A DNA stretch of 11,306 nt, taken from Candidatus Saccharimonadota bacterium. GTDB lineage: Bacteria; Patescibacteriota; Saccharimonadia; Saccharimonadales; UBA4665. Location of the stretch: assembly GCA_028289265.1 (NCBI GenBank), contig JAQGGU010000046.1, positions 1 to 11,306 on the forward strand. Direction: 5' to 3'. Positions 5,031 to 11,306 of the stretch are shown piece after piece. The translations under genes were made by a program, and so were the position numbers. Below the pieces are notes generated by a model. It made no database searches. It was not told where the DNA came from and saw only the letters and a program-made list of their open reading frames with translations. Numbering within the stretch: position 1 is the first letter of the stretch; each line of letters starts with the position of its first letter.

Positions 5031-5289
5031 GTCTGGGCGCTTTTCCAATTTGGCGCATTTCTGAGCCAAATTGCTACTCGTTTGTAGAGCTTCAGTCTAG
5101 GTCGGCTAGGCTCTTTGACTACTGGCTGAAATGGCTTCGGTAAATATTTTCGATCCTCACTCGGCTATCCCTCTATTTCATATGCGGTTCCAGTCCGTCA
5201 CTTGCATTGCATCCTTGATTGCGCCCGTGTTGGATAAGCATACATAAAGTAAAGGGGAGCGAGCCCTACTTCTAATAGAATAGTTGTAG
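5028..5289. other. Noncoding stretch upstream of the thrS promoter
   Basis: About 260 nt with no convincing reading frame. It contains a 9-bp perfect hairpin (CAATTTGGC 5046-5054 with GCCAAATTG 5065-5073) and a nested structure in which AGAGC and GCTCT enclose the self-complementary CTAG-GTCGG-CTAG (about 5086-5115). No promoter or known RNA family was recognised here. Confidence 0.4.
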
Positions 5290-5298
5290 TGGTATACT
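5290..5298 (+). promoter_or_regulatory. Extended -10 promoter of the thrS operon
   Basis: TGG-TATACT with no clear -35. The predicted start near 5305 leaves a leader of about 220 nt before the thrS ATG, in contrast to the leaderless genes elsewhere in the window. Confidence 0.55.
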
Positions 5299-5304
5299 AT
5301 AGGC

Positions 5305-5527
5305 GAGTGATGATGCGGACTCACCAACCGCAGAACTCCGTTTATGAATCGACTTGTACGTAAACAAGCCGCTATGAGTAAAAGTCCGGTGGAACCGTCA
5401 GAACCCCATAGTCCTACATATTGTGCGACATATAGTTTTGACCCGAGGCGCGCTAGAATGTATCAGCTTATGCTAGTACTTTCAGGCGCGATTTTTATTA
5501 TCATAAGATTTTATATAAGGATTCCAT
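5305..5527 (+). promoter_or_regulatory. Long thrS leader with tRNA-recognition-like motifs
   Basis: An untranslated leader of about 220 nt. It holds a hairpin TGCGG / CCGCA (5313-5331) whose loop contains ACC, a Thr codon. A second hairpin CTTGT-ACGTAA-ACAAG (5352-5367) has loop bases CGTAA equal to positions 34-38 of tRNA-Thr(CGU). The 10-base core GGTGGAACCG at 5387-5396 matches the T-box sequence that pairs with an uncharged tRNA ending UCCA. AGTCCT (about 5411-5416) can pair with the thrS ribosome binding site. Individually weak, together they suggest threonine-tRNA-responsive or ThrRS autoregulation. No full T-box fold is evident. Confidence 0.35.
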
Positions 5528-7357
5528 ATGGCCGACGCCCAAAACACCAGTCAAGATTTAGCCCCGATGCGCCACTCTTTAGCGCATATTATGGCTACCG
5601 CAGTGCAGCACTTGTGGCCCGAAGCAAAATTCGGTGTGGGGCCGGCCGTAGAGAACGGCTTTTATTACGATATCGATCTTGGCGATGTGACTCTATCCGA
5701 AGATGACTTTAAGCGGATTGAAAAGGAAATGCGCAAGGTGATTAGCCAGAATCAGACTTTCGAGCGTTCCGAAAAGCCAATCGATGAAGCAATTGTATGG
5801 GCGGAAGAGAAAAGGCAGCCGTATAAAGCGGAACTTCTGAACGATTTGAAGCGTGCGGGTACGACTGCCGCTAAAGACCTGGACGCTGCAGAGCTTGGAC
5901 TGCCTTCTGAAGGGGAAAGTGCTGTAGAAAATGTGTCATTTTATACGAATGGCGACTTTACGGATTTGTGTCGTGGGCCTCATGTAGATTCAACAGGGGT
6001 GGTAGGCGCGTTCAAGCTGATGCGTGTTGCTGGCGCCTACTGGCGTGGTAAGGAAGGCAACCCGCAAATGCAGCGTTTGTATGGTGTAGCATTCACAACA
6101 AAAGAAGAGCTCGACCACTATTTGAACATGCTGGAAGAAGCCAAAAAGCGAGATCACCGCAAGCTCGGCCGAGAACTCGACCTATTCACGTTCAGCGATT
6201 TGGTAGGGGCGGGGTTACCATTGTTTACCCCTCGTGGTACGGTACTGCGCGAAAAGCTTACTGCCGTGGCAGAACAACTTCGCAAAAATAGTGGCTTTGA
6301 GCGGGTCTTTATTCCGCACATTACCAAAACCGAACTTTACAAAGTTTCGGGGCACTGGGACAAATTTGGGGAAGAACTATTTTTGGTAGACAGCCAGGTG
6401 ACAAAAGACCAGTTTGCGCTTAAGCCGATGAATTGTCCGCATCACAACCAAGTGTACTCATCCAGTCCACGTAGCTACAAAGATCTGCCTATAAAGTATT
6501 TTGAAACGACGACCGTATACCGTGATGAGCGGACGGGGGAACTCGGTGGACTAAGCCGAGTCCGGTCGATTACCCAGGATGATAGCCATGCCTATGCCCA
6601 AGAAGATCAGGTTGGTGAGGTGGTCGGATCCTTGATTGCCGATGTGAATCGCTTGTATGGAGATGTCCTCGGCATGCCGCTCAAAGCAAGTTTGAGCTTT
6701 AGAGATGATAGCGATAAGTACCTCGGAGAAAAAAGTCTGTGGGACAAGGCCCAAGCGACTATTCGTGATCTTGCCATTGCTAACAATCTCGACTTCTTTG
6801 AGGTCGAGGGCGAAGCGGCATTCTATGGTCCAAAGATAGACTTTTTAGCGTCCGATGCTTTAGGCCGGCAACATCAGGTTGCGACTGTGCAACTCGACTT
6901 TGTCCAGCCCGAAAGGTTCCAGCTGGTCTATGTCGATAACGAGGGGCAAGAAAAACGCCCGGTTATGATCCACTGTGCCTTGCTTGGTTCTATCGAGCGA
7001 TTCTTGAGCGTGTACATCGAACACACTGCCGGATGGTTCCCATTTTGGTTGGCTCCGGAGCAAATTCGCATTCTAACTATCAATGATACGGTCCTCGACT
7101 ATGTTGATAAGATAACAACTATATTAGCCGGGACTACTCTGATGGAACCGCTTAAGTATAACGAACTACGCTACTCAGTAGACGCGCGAAACGAGTCTTT
7201 GGGTAAGAAAATCCGCGAGGCCACTAGCATGAAGATACCCGTGCAGCTAATCGTCGGTCCTAAAGATGTGGAAGCCAAAGAAGTTAGCGTCCGCACCCAA
7301 GAAGGGGAACAGAAAGTATCCTTGGAAAATATAGCGGACTTTCTCCGAGGTCTTTGA
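5528..7357 (+). CDS. thrS: Threonyl-tRNA synthetase, lacking the TGS domain
   Basis: A 609-residue class II synthetase that charges tRNA-Thr in the cytoplasm. It begins directly with the editing domain, with zinc/editing residues H16-x3-H20 (HSLAH) and C148-x3-H152 (CRGPH) that remove mischarged Ser. The usual N-terminal TGS domain (about 60 residues) is absent, explaining the short length. The catalytic core has the active-site zinc ligands C303 (MNCPHH), H354 (QDDSHAY) and H482 (IHCALLGS), spaced as in E. coli ThrRS; motif 2 is YRDERTGELGGLSRVR and motif 3 is LGSIERF. A C-terminal anticodon-binding domain follows (about 510-609). In the HRAILGS-type motif the Arg is Cys (HCALLGS). The ATG has ribosome binding site AAGGA 6 nt upstream. 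First gene of a four-gene operon with a long leader. Confidence 0.97.
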   Translation: MADAQNTSQDLAPMRHSLAHIMATAVQHLWPEAKFGVGPAVENGFYYDIDLGDVTLSEDDFKRIEKEMRKVISQNQTFERSEKPIDEAIVWAEEKRQPYKAELLNDLKRAGTTAAKDLDAAELGLPSEGESAVENVSFYTNGDFTDLCRGPHVDSTGVVGAFKLMRVAGAYWRGKEGNPQMQRLYGVAFTTKEELDHYLNMLEEAKKRDHRKLGRELDLFTFSDLVGAGLPLFTPRGTVLREKLTAVAEQLRKNSGFERVFIPHITKTELYKVSGHWDKFGEELFLVDSQVTKDQFALKPMNCPHHNQVYSSSPRSYKDLPIKYFETTTVYRDERTGELGGLSRVRSITQDDSHAYAQEDQVGEVVGSLIADVNRLYGDVLGMPLKASLSFRDDSDKYLGEKSLWDKAQATIRDLAIANNLDFFEVEGEAAFYGPKIDFLASDALGRQHQVATVQLDFVQPERFQLVYVDNEGQEKRPVMIHCALLGSIERFLSVYIEHTAGWFPFWLAPEQIRILTINDTVLDYVDKITTILAGTTLMEPLKYNELRYSVDARNESLGKKIREATSMKIPVQLIVGPKDVEAKEVSVRTQEGEQKVSLENIADFLRGL

Positions 7358-7368
7358 GTCCCATAATC

Positions 7369-7977
7369 ATGAAAAAAGTACTAGCAATTGATGTCGATGA
7401 CGTGTTGGCCGACAGTACAGTGTTCTGGCATGGTGAGGTCAACAGACGTACTGGCGCTAAATTAGAGCTGGACCATTGGTTGGTACCAGGAGAGTATAGT
7501 CGGTATTACGAACGGGTCTGGGAAAAACACGGTATCGGACACCTCATCTCAATTGACCATATAGATGAGTACATGAAGCAGGACCAATCCCAGATCAAGG
7601 CTACGCCAGCCGCTACGAAAGTACTGAAGAAATTAGCAGAAAGGTATGAGCTTGTCATTGTCACTGCTAGGAATAGGAACCAGGAAGCTGCCACCCGAAA
7701 ATGGTTGGATAAGGTATATCCAGGGCTAGTCGAGCGGATTTATTTTACACGTGATCCGGTGAGCCAAGCAGTTCGTAGTAAGGGTGAGATATGTGCGGAA
7801 ATTGGAGCCTCGTGGCTGATCGATGATTTCCCCGGCCACTGCAAGGATGCTCTTGCAAACGGTGTCAAACCGATACTATATGGTCAATATGGGTGGCATG
7901 TCGACATTCCGGAGGGAGTCGTCCGGTGTAAGAAGTGGCAGGATATAGAGAGCTATTTTGATGAACAAGAAGCTTGA
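7369..7977 (+). CDS. HAD-family 5'(3')-deoxyribonucleotidase-like phosphatase (NT5C type)
   Basis: A 202-residue HAD phosphatase resembling the NT5C group of 5'-nucleotidases, which dephosphorylate (deoxy)nucleoside monophosphates. Motif I is DVDDVLADS, with nucleophile D8 and acid/base D10. Motif II is the Thr in VTARN (T99), the motif III Lys is probably K138 (RSKGEI), and motif IV is the acidic pair D152-D153 (WLIDDFPGH). A cap segment lies between motifs I and II. The ATG at 7369 is chosen because the protein then begins MKKVLAIDVDD, as family members do; a TTG at 7354 would overlap thrS and add five residues. The gene starts 11 nt after thrS and its end overlaps the next gene by 17 nt. 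The true substrate is uncertain; related HADs act on other phosphates. Confidence 0.85.
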   Translation: MKKVLAIDVDDVLADSTVFWHGEVNRRTGAKLELDHWLVPGEYSRYYERVWEKHGIGHLISIDHIDEYMKQDQSQIKATPAATKVLKKLAERYELVIVTARNRNQEAATRKWLDKVYPGLVERIYFTRDPVSQAVRSKGEICAEIGASWLIDDFPGHCKDALANGVKPILYGQYGWHVDIPEGVVRCKKWQDIESYFDEQEA

Positions 7978-8281
7978 GGCCGGTTTTCGGGAGCGGGTGG
8001 AGCATATTGTCCGGCAAATTCCGCGTGGCCGCGTGATGACATACGGCCAGATTGCGGCACTTGCTGGTAGTGCCTACGCGGCCCGTATCGTTGGCGGGAT
8101 TGCGCATTTTGGCAATCCGGATTTACCGTGGCAAAGAGTAGTGAATAAAAAAGGCGGTCTCGCCAACGGTTATCCTGGGGGCCGGGCAGGACATAAGGCT
8201 GCGCTCGAAGCTGAAGGTATACCTGTCGACGAGAATGAAACCGTGGATGTCGGAGAGCTCCTATGGTGGCCCGACAGATGA
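7961..8281 (+). CDS. Alkyltransferase-like (ATL) DNA damage-recognition protein
   Basis: A 106-residue protein made only of the DNA-binding domain of O6-alkylguanine-DNA alkyltransferases. The reactive Cys of the family's PCHR motif is replaced by Trp (PWQRV, residues 56-60), the hallmark of ATL proteins. These bind O6-alkylguanine, flip the base and flag it for nucleotide excision repair instead of repairing it. The flipping Tyr (Y28, MTYGQ) and Arg finger (R42, ARIVGG) are present. The ATG at 7961 lies inside the end of the phosphatase gene, and the TGA stop overlaps miaA, so translation is likely coupled. A canonical Cys-containing methyltransferase is ruled out by the Trp. Confidence 0.9.
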   Translation: MNKKLEAGFRERVEHIVRQIPRGRVMTYGQIAALAGSAYAARIVGGIAHFGNPDLPWQRVVNKKGGLANGYPGGRAGHKAALEAEGIPVDENETVDVGELLWWPDR

Positions 8282-9147
8282 GTAATCCAATTGTAGTTAT
8301 TGTTGGGGAGACGGCTTCAGGGAAGTCTGCCCTAGCCATGGAGCTAGCCGAGCGCTTTAATGGAGAGATTATCACAGCCGATTCCCGCACGGTATACAAA
8401 GGTATGGATATCGGCACGGCAAAGCCGAGTCCCGAAGATCGACAGCACATTCGCCACCATGGCTTGGATCTCGTAGAGCCTAGCGAGCAGTTTACTGCTG
8501 CGGACTTCAAAGCTTATGCGGATGCTGCATTGATTGATATATCCATGCGCGGTAAACTGCCGATTATTGTCGGCGGTACTGGGCTGTACGTTGACGCTGT
8601 ACTATATGACTTTCAATTTAATCCCCTGGCAGCTCCCGCGGAACGTGCCAGGTTACAGAAGTTGTCAATTCAGGAACTGCAGGCCGAGCTGAGGGAGAAA
8701 AGTATCGCACTGCCGGCAAATGAACGTAATCCTCGTCACCTGATTCGAGCGATAGAGACAGGGGGCAGGACGGCAGATAGGGGCCAGCTGCGACCCAACA
8801 CCTTAATCCTTGGTCTTTCTCCGGATAGGGAAGAGCTATCAGCGAGGATTGGTCAGCGGGTGGAACACATGATAGCCCTAGGACTTGAGCAAGAAGTCTT
8901 AGGTTTATCGCGGCAGTATGGATGGGAAGTACCTGCCATGCTCACTATCGGCTACCGTGAATGGAAAGATTATTTTAATGGTCTGCAAACGCTCCCGGAA
9001 ACGGAACGCCAAATCATAAAAAATACTATGTCCTACGCGAAGCGGCAACGCACATGGTTTAAGCGAAATAATAGTGTTCAGTGGTTGGCTAACAGAGGAA
9101 ATTTACCAACCTCCGTAGATCTCGTTACAACGCTCTTGAACAATTAA
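8278..9147 (+). CDS. miaA: tRNA dimethylallyltransferase
   Basis: A 289-residue enzyme (294 if the ATG at 8263 is used) that transfers a dimethylallyl group from DMAPP to N6 of A37 in tRNAs reading UNN codons. The P-loop-like GETASGKS binds the diphosphate, followed by the family signatures ADSRTVYKGMDIGTAKP, GGTGLYVDA and the C-terminal TIGYREW...SYAKRQRTWFKRN that contacts tRNA. Length is normal for the family and all signatures are intact. The start is ambiguous: 8278 overlaps the preceding stop as ATGA, typical of coupled operons, whereas 8263 has a better ribosome binding site (GGAG at 8252-8255). It is the last gene of the operon. No terminator is visible before the next promoter at 9170. 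Confidence 0.95.
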   Translation: MSNPIVVIVGETASGKSALAMELAERFNGEIITADSRTVYKGMDIGTAKPSPEDRQHIRHHGLDLVEPSEQFTAADFKAYADAALIDISMRGKLPIIVGGTGLYVDAVLYDFQFNPLAAPAERARLQKLSIQELQAELREKSIALPANERNPRHLIRAIETGGRTADRGQLRPNTLILGLSPDREELSARIGQRVEHMIALGLEQEVLGLSRQYGWEVPAMLTIGYREWKDYFNGLQTLPETERQIIKNTMSYAKRQRTWFKRNNSVQWLANRGNLPTSVDLVTTLLNN

Positions 9148-9169
9148 CTTTATTAAGTAGTACATATCC

Positions 9170-9178
9170 TGCTACAAT
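9170..9178 (+). promoter_or_regulatory. Extended -10 promoter, leaderless, for the 9185 gene
   Basis: TGC-TACAAT ends 6 nt before the ATG at 9185, so the predicted +1 coincides with the start codon. No Shine-Dalgarno is present. Confidence 0.65.
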
Positions 9179-9184
9179 ATAGTC

Positions 9185-9772
9185 ATGGTTGAACAACTGT
9201 TTGGATCTAAAACGCGCGTAAAGCTATTGAACCTTTTCTATAGCAATCCAAACCGTTCTTTTTATGTCCGTGAGATCACGCGAAAGATCGACGAGCAGAT
9301 CAATTCGGTGCGCCGAGAACTTTCGAACCTACTCAGTATTGGCATCATCGTATCCGATACTACCAACAACCGTCTGTACTATGAGGTAAACCAAAAGTTT
9401 GAATATTTTGACCCGCTCACCGAGATATTTGGAAATGGGAAGAAGAATGTGGCTATGGCAAAAGCGGCAGCTGCCGGCGAGCCTATGGAAGGCGATGTTA
9501 CTGCAATTGGAAATATCGATATTGCTGTCTATACAGGGCAATTTACCCGTGACGACAGCCCGGGTGTTGATGTATTCTTGGTGGGCGACATCAACCAAGC
9601 ACGTCTTGCGAAGTTCATGACGGATCTTGAAGCAAAAGAGGGCAAAGAGCTGCGCTACACGCAGATGACCTTAAATGATTTTCAGTATCGCAAGCAGATC
9701 AACGATCGGTTCGTGGCTAATATTATAGAAGCCAAGAAACAGGTGCTGGTCGATAAACACAACTTGCTGTAA
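9185..9772 (+). CDS. Winged-helix regulator with C-terminal nucleotidyltransferase-like domain
   Basis: A 195-residue protein. Residues about 1-75 form an ArsR/MarR-like winged helix: F-G-S-K-T-R-V-K-L-L-N-L-F opening helix, recognition region EITRKIDEQINSVRRELSNL and the wing around GIIVSDTTNNRLYYEV. Residues about 100-190 (IGNIDIAVYTGQF...SPGVDVFLVGDI) look like a nucleotidyltransferase-type fold, but without a clear catalytic GS...DxD signature, so probably a sensing or structural domain. Such winged-helix plus NTase-like proteins are frequent in CPR genomes. It has its own leaderless promoter and lies 32 nt before the MBL-fold gene, which carries a strong ribosome binding site but no separate promoter, so the two probably form one transcript. 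The ligand and the target genes are not known. Confidence 0.75.
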   Translation: MVEQLFGSKTRVKLLNLFYSNPNRSFYVREITRKIDEQINSVRRELSNLLSIGIIVSDTTNNRLYYEVNQKFEYFDPLTEIFGNGKKNVAMAKAAAAGEPMEGDVTAIGNIDIAVYTGQFTRDDSPGVDVFLVGDINQARLAKFMTDLEAKEGKELRYTQMTLNDFQYRKQINDRFVANIIEAKKQVLVDKHNLL

Positions 9773-9804
9773 ACACAGCCGCTACTTAACGAAGGGAGAT
9801 ATAA

Positions 9805-10431
9805 GTGGATATACAATTTTATGGAGCAAACTGTCTGGTATTCAGTACCAAGGGCGTAAGGGTAGTTATTGACGATAATCTGGCAGATTTAGGTGGCAAG
9901 TCGGTGACAAAACCAGGTGATATCGTTATCTTTACTGGTGCTCATGGCGATCCTAAGGTCGAGACGAAGATTACAGTCGACGGACCAGGCGAGTACGAGG
10001 TGTCTGATGTGTCTATCTACGGTATTCCTGCCCGGGCTCATATGGACGAAGCAGGTGCGCACACCGCCACTATGTACAAGGTACTTACTAAAGACCTCAG
10101 TATTTTTATCCCAGGTCACGTATACCCGGATTTGTCCGATGACCAGCTTGAAAGCATCGGCATGGTTGATGTAATGGCAATACCCGTAGGTGGAAGCGGC
10201 TATACACTTGACGCCATTGGCGCTTTAAAGCTCATCAAAAAAATTGAACCAAAGCTAATTATCCCAACACACTTCGATGCAAAGGGGCTGAACTATCCTG
10301 TGCCGCAACAAGACTTGCAGCACGTGCTCCACGAAATCTCTATGGAGCCAAAAGAAACTACAGCAAAGCTGAGACTCAAATCCAGCGAACTTCCCGATGT
10401 AACGCAACTTGTGGTGCTCGAGCGTTCTTAA
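9805..10431 (+). CDS. Metallo-beta-lactamase-fold protein (UlaG-like, COG2220 type)
   Basis: A 208-residue protein with the order of a UlaG-like MBL domain: MDIQFYGANCLVFSTKG opening strands, GPGEYEVSDVSIYGIPA (60-76), FIPGH (101-105), MVDVMAIPVGGSGYTLDA (about 120-137) and IIPTHFDAKG (152-161). The classical HxHxDH metal motif is degraded to GAHGDP (45-50), keeping one His and one Asp. H105, D136 and H156 remain as possible ligands. It may therefore bind metal differently or be non-hydrolytic. It starts with GTG at 9805, supported by ribosome binding site AAGGGAG 6 nt upstream. It is probably cotranscribed with the winged-helix gene and ends at a bidirectional terminator. The substrate is unknown. 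Confidence 0.85.
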   Translation: MDIQFYGANCLVFSTKGVRVVIDDNLADLGGKSVTKPGDIVIFTGAHGDPKVETKITVDGPGEYEVSDVSIYGIPARAHMDEAGAHTATMYKVLTKDLSIFIPGHVYPDLSDDQLESIGMVDVMAIPVGGSGYTLDAIGALKLIKKIEPKLIIPTHFDAKGLNYPVPQQDLQHVLHEISMEPKETTAKLRLKSSELPDVTQLVVLERS

Positions 10432-10440
10432 GAACAGTAG

Positions 10441-10490
10441 TATATAAAAAAAACCGCCTGCACATGCTGTGGGCGGTTTTTTTATATATA
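10441..10490. terminator. Bidirectional terminator between the MBL gene and rpmB
   Basis: Stem CCGCC (454-458 of the 10,000s) with GGCGG (472-476), inner CAC/GTG, flanked by eight A on the left (10446-10453) and seven T on the right (10477-10483), then complementary TATATA ends. It serves the + strand MBL gene and the minus-strand rpmB. Confidence 0.9.
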
Positions 10491-10500
10491 GCCGGAATTG

Positions 10501-10722
10501 TTACTTGGTGGCTGCTGTCTTTACTTCCTGGTTGCCAACGAGACCTTTTTTCTTCAAGGTGCGAAGGGCTTGGGTGCTGATCTTCAGGGTAACCTTCTTA
10601 CCATCGACGACGATAGTTTTAGTCTGAAGGTTTGGCTTCCAGACTTTCTTGGTGTGGCGCTGAGAGAAGCTGACGTTGTTGCCGTACTGCTTGCCTTTGC
10701 CTGTAAGTTCGCATATGTTCAT
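10501..10722 (-). CDS. rpmB: 50S ribosomal protein bL28
   Basis: A 73-residue bL28, part of the large ribosomal subunit. It matches the family from the first residue: MNICELTGKGKQYGNNVSF, where E. coli has C-x-V-T-G-K...GNNVSH, then a basic TKKVWKPNLQ and the C-terminal ISTQALRTLKKKGL. The ATG at 10722 is chosen because it gives the canonical N-terminus and fits the promoter: TTGACT-17-TACAAT on the minus strand ends 8 nt upstream. The AGGTGG just before the ATG resembles a ribosome binding site but would lie largely outside the transcript, so translation is probably leaderless. A GTG at 10728 would add two residues. It is monocistronic, between its promoter and a bidirectional terminator. 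Confidence 0.95.
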   Translation of the reverse strand: MNICELTGKGKQYGNNVSFSQRHTKKVWKPNLQTKTIVVDGKKVTLKISTQALRTLKKKGLVGNQEVKTAATK

Positions 10723-10730
10723 AACCACCT

Positions 10731-10759
10731 ATTGTACAGATTCCGCCTCTATAAGTCAA
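10731..10759 (-). promoter_or_regulatory. rpmB promoter (leaderless)
   Basis: On the minus strand: TTGACT (10754-10759), an exact 17-bp spacer and TACAAT (10731-10736). The -10 ends 8 nt before the rpmB ATG. Confidence 0.75.
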
Positions 10760-10824
10760 TTACGTTACAAGGAATCAGGAGTTCGGTTTTTGTGCGCCAG
10801 TACCGAGTCTCAGCGGCTATAATC

Positions 10825-10833
10825 TGCTATACT
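10825..10833 (+). promoter_or_regulatory. Extended -10 promoter for the M50 protease gene
   Basis: TGC-TATACT ends 8 nt before the ATG at 10842; a second TATAAT lies at 10818-10823. No ribosome binding site is visible. Confidence 0.6.
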
Positions 10834-10841
10834 TATTAACA

Positions 10842-11306
10842 ATGTTTGACAGCATAACGCTTAACCAAATTCTTATTGTTATAGGGGTACTGCTCGTCTC
10901 GATGACGGTGCATGAGGCCGCACATGCTTTTGCTGGTCTTAAACTGGGTGACACCACGGCCGCCGAAGAGGGCAGGATAAGTTTAAATCCAGCCAAGCAC
11001 ATCGACCCGTTCATGACGATCATATTGCCGGCTATCACCTTGATTCTGCCGCCGCACGCCCTGATCATGGCCGCCAAGCCGGTGCCATTTAACCCTGATA
11101 GGGTTAAATGGGATGAATTCGGCGCGGCGCTGATAGCGGCAGCGGGGCCACTGTCTAACTTCGTACTGGCAGTAGTCGGAGCGGGAATCATCAATTACTT
11201 CGCGCCGGGAGGAGTATTCGGGGACATCATGCAGATCTCGTCTACCTGAATGTCGCCTTGTTCGTCTTCAACCTGTTACCAATCCCACCGCTTGACGGAT
11301 CCCGCA
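10842..11306 (+). CDS. M50-family zinc metalloprotease (site-2-protease-like), frameshifted and partial
   Basis: An integral membrane protease related to the small bacterial S2P/M50 proteins. An N-terminal helix contains the zinc motif H24-E25-x2-H28 (TVHEAAHAF), followed by GDTTAAEEGRISLNP, further hydrophobic helices and FGAALIAAAGPLSNF (the conserved A-A-G-P-x-x-N region). The frame stops at TGA 11247-11249 after MQISST. The next frame continues the family without a break: VYLNVALFVFNLLP and then IPPLDGS, the conserved motif carrying the third zinc ligand Asp. Adding one C after 11237 would restore MQILVYLNV. So the gene has a one-base deletion, either real or an assembly error, and runs off the window. 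No TGA recoding fits. Confidence 0.85.

Noticed and set aside
4972-5064. A 30-codon frame starting ATG TTT TTC
   Set aside because: It runs through the perfect 15-bp intrinsic terminator, has no ribosome binding site at a proper distance, and the product is not recognisable.
4139-5290. RNase P RNA, SRP RNA or a group I intron in the noncoding block
   Set aside because: None of the conserved cores that I can search by eye (GAGGAAAGTCC, ACAGAA..CCGGC, GGTCAGGTCCGGAAGGAAGC, intron P/Q/R/S elements) is present on either strand.
5344-5706. A 120-codon + strand reading frame overlapping the start of thrS in another frame
   Set aside because: It overlaps thrS by about 180 nt in a different frame, where its sequence becomes Arg-rich and low quality. 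It has no good ribosome binding site, and its upstream part coincides with the structured thrS leader.
11241-11306. TGA recoded as glycine (Gracilibacteria-type code) in the M50 gene
   Set aside because: Reading through TGA in the same frame gives a non-M50 sequence, while the conserved motif lies in another frame. thrS and the ATL gene also end naturally in TGA.
1-11306. CRISPR array, insertion sequence or prophage genes
   Set aside because: No regularly spaced repeats, transposase, integrase or phage structural genes are visible.

Overview
The window looks like a chromosomal segment of a small-genome bacterium of the Candidate Phyla Radiation / Patescibacteria, most plausibly Saccharibacteria (TM7). 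This is inferred from compact housekeeping genes mixed with lineage-style hypotheticals, a ThrRS without a TGS domain, an NrdR-like regulator, an M50 protease and bL28. TGA acts as a normal stop (thrS and the alkyltransferase-like gene end in TGA), so the Gracilibacteria code (TGA = Gly) does not apply.

Layout. (1) 1-231: the 3' end of a tRNA (probably Thr) and a complete tRNA-Gly(CCC). (2) 277-3223: four + strand genes: an acidic hypothetical protein, a three-helix membrane protein, a large membrane-bound family 2 glycosyltransferase and a soluble hypothetical protein. (3) 3235-3887: two minus-strand units: an NrdR-like repressor with a palindrome over its start codon, and a previously hidden 35-codon gene with its own promoter, ribosome binding site and terminator. 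(4) 4025-5527: tRNA-Val(GAC), then about 1.4 kb without a convincing protein gene. This stretch is rich in hairpins, holds an opposing tRNA T-arm-like sequence, a multibranched RNA-like domain, a promoter-to-terminator unit of about 75 nt, and a long thrS leader with tRNA-recognition-like motifs. (5) 5528-9147: a tight operon thrS - NT5C-type HAD phosphatase - alkyltransferase-like protein - miaA, with short gaps or overlaps. (6) 9185-10431: a winged-helix regulator followed by a metallo-beta-lactamase-fold protein. (7) 10501-10722 (minus): rpmB, sharing a bidirectional terminator with the MBL gene. (8) 10842-end: an M50 zinc protease gene, frameshifted and cut by the window edge.

How they work together. 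The right half is mostly translation and nucleic-acid maintenance: tRNA charging (thrS), tRNA A37 prenylation (miaA), a ribosomal protein (rpmB), damage recognition (alkyltransferase-like protein) and nucleotide clean-up (NT5C). The left half is probably cell-surface related (glycosyltransferase plus membrane protein). A recurring promoter architecture, an (often extended) -10 ending only 6-11 nt before the start codon or mature tRNA end, indicates that much transcription here is leaderless. The least explained parts are the noncoding block at 4139-5290, the hidden small gene at 3762-3869 and the thrS leader.
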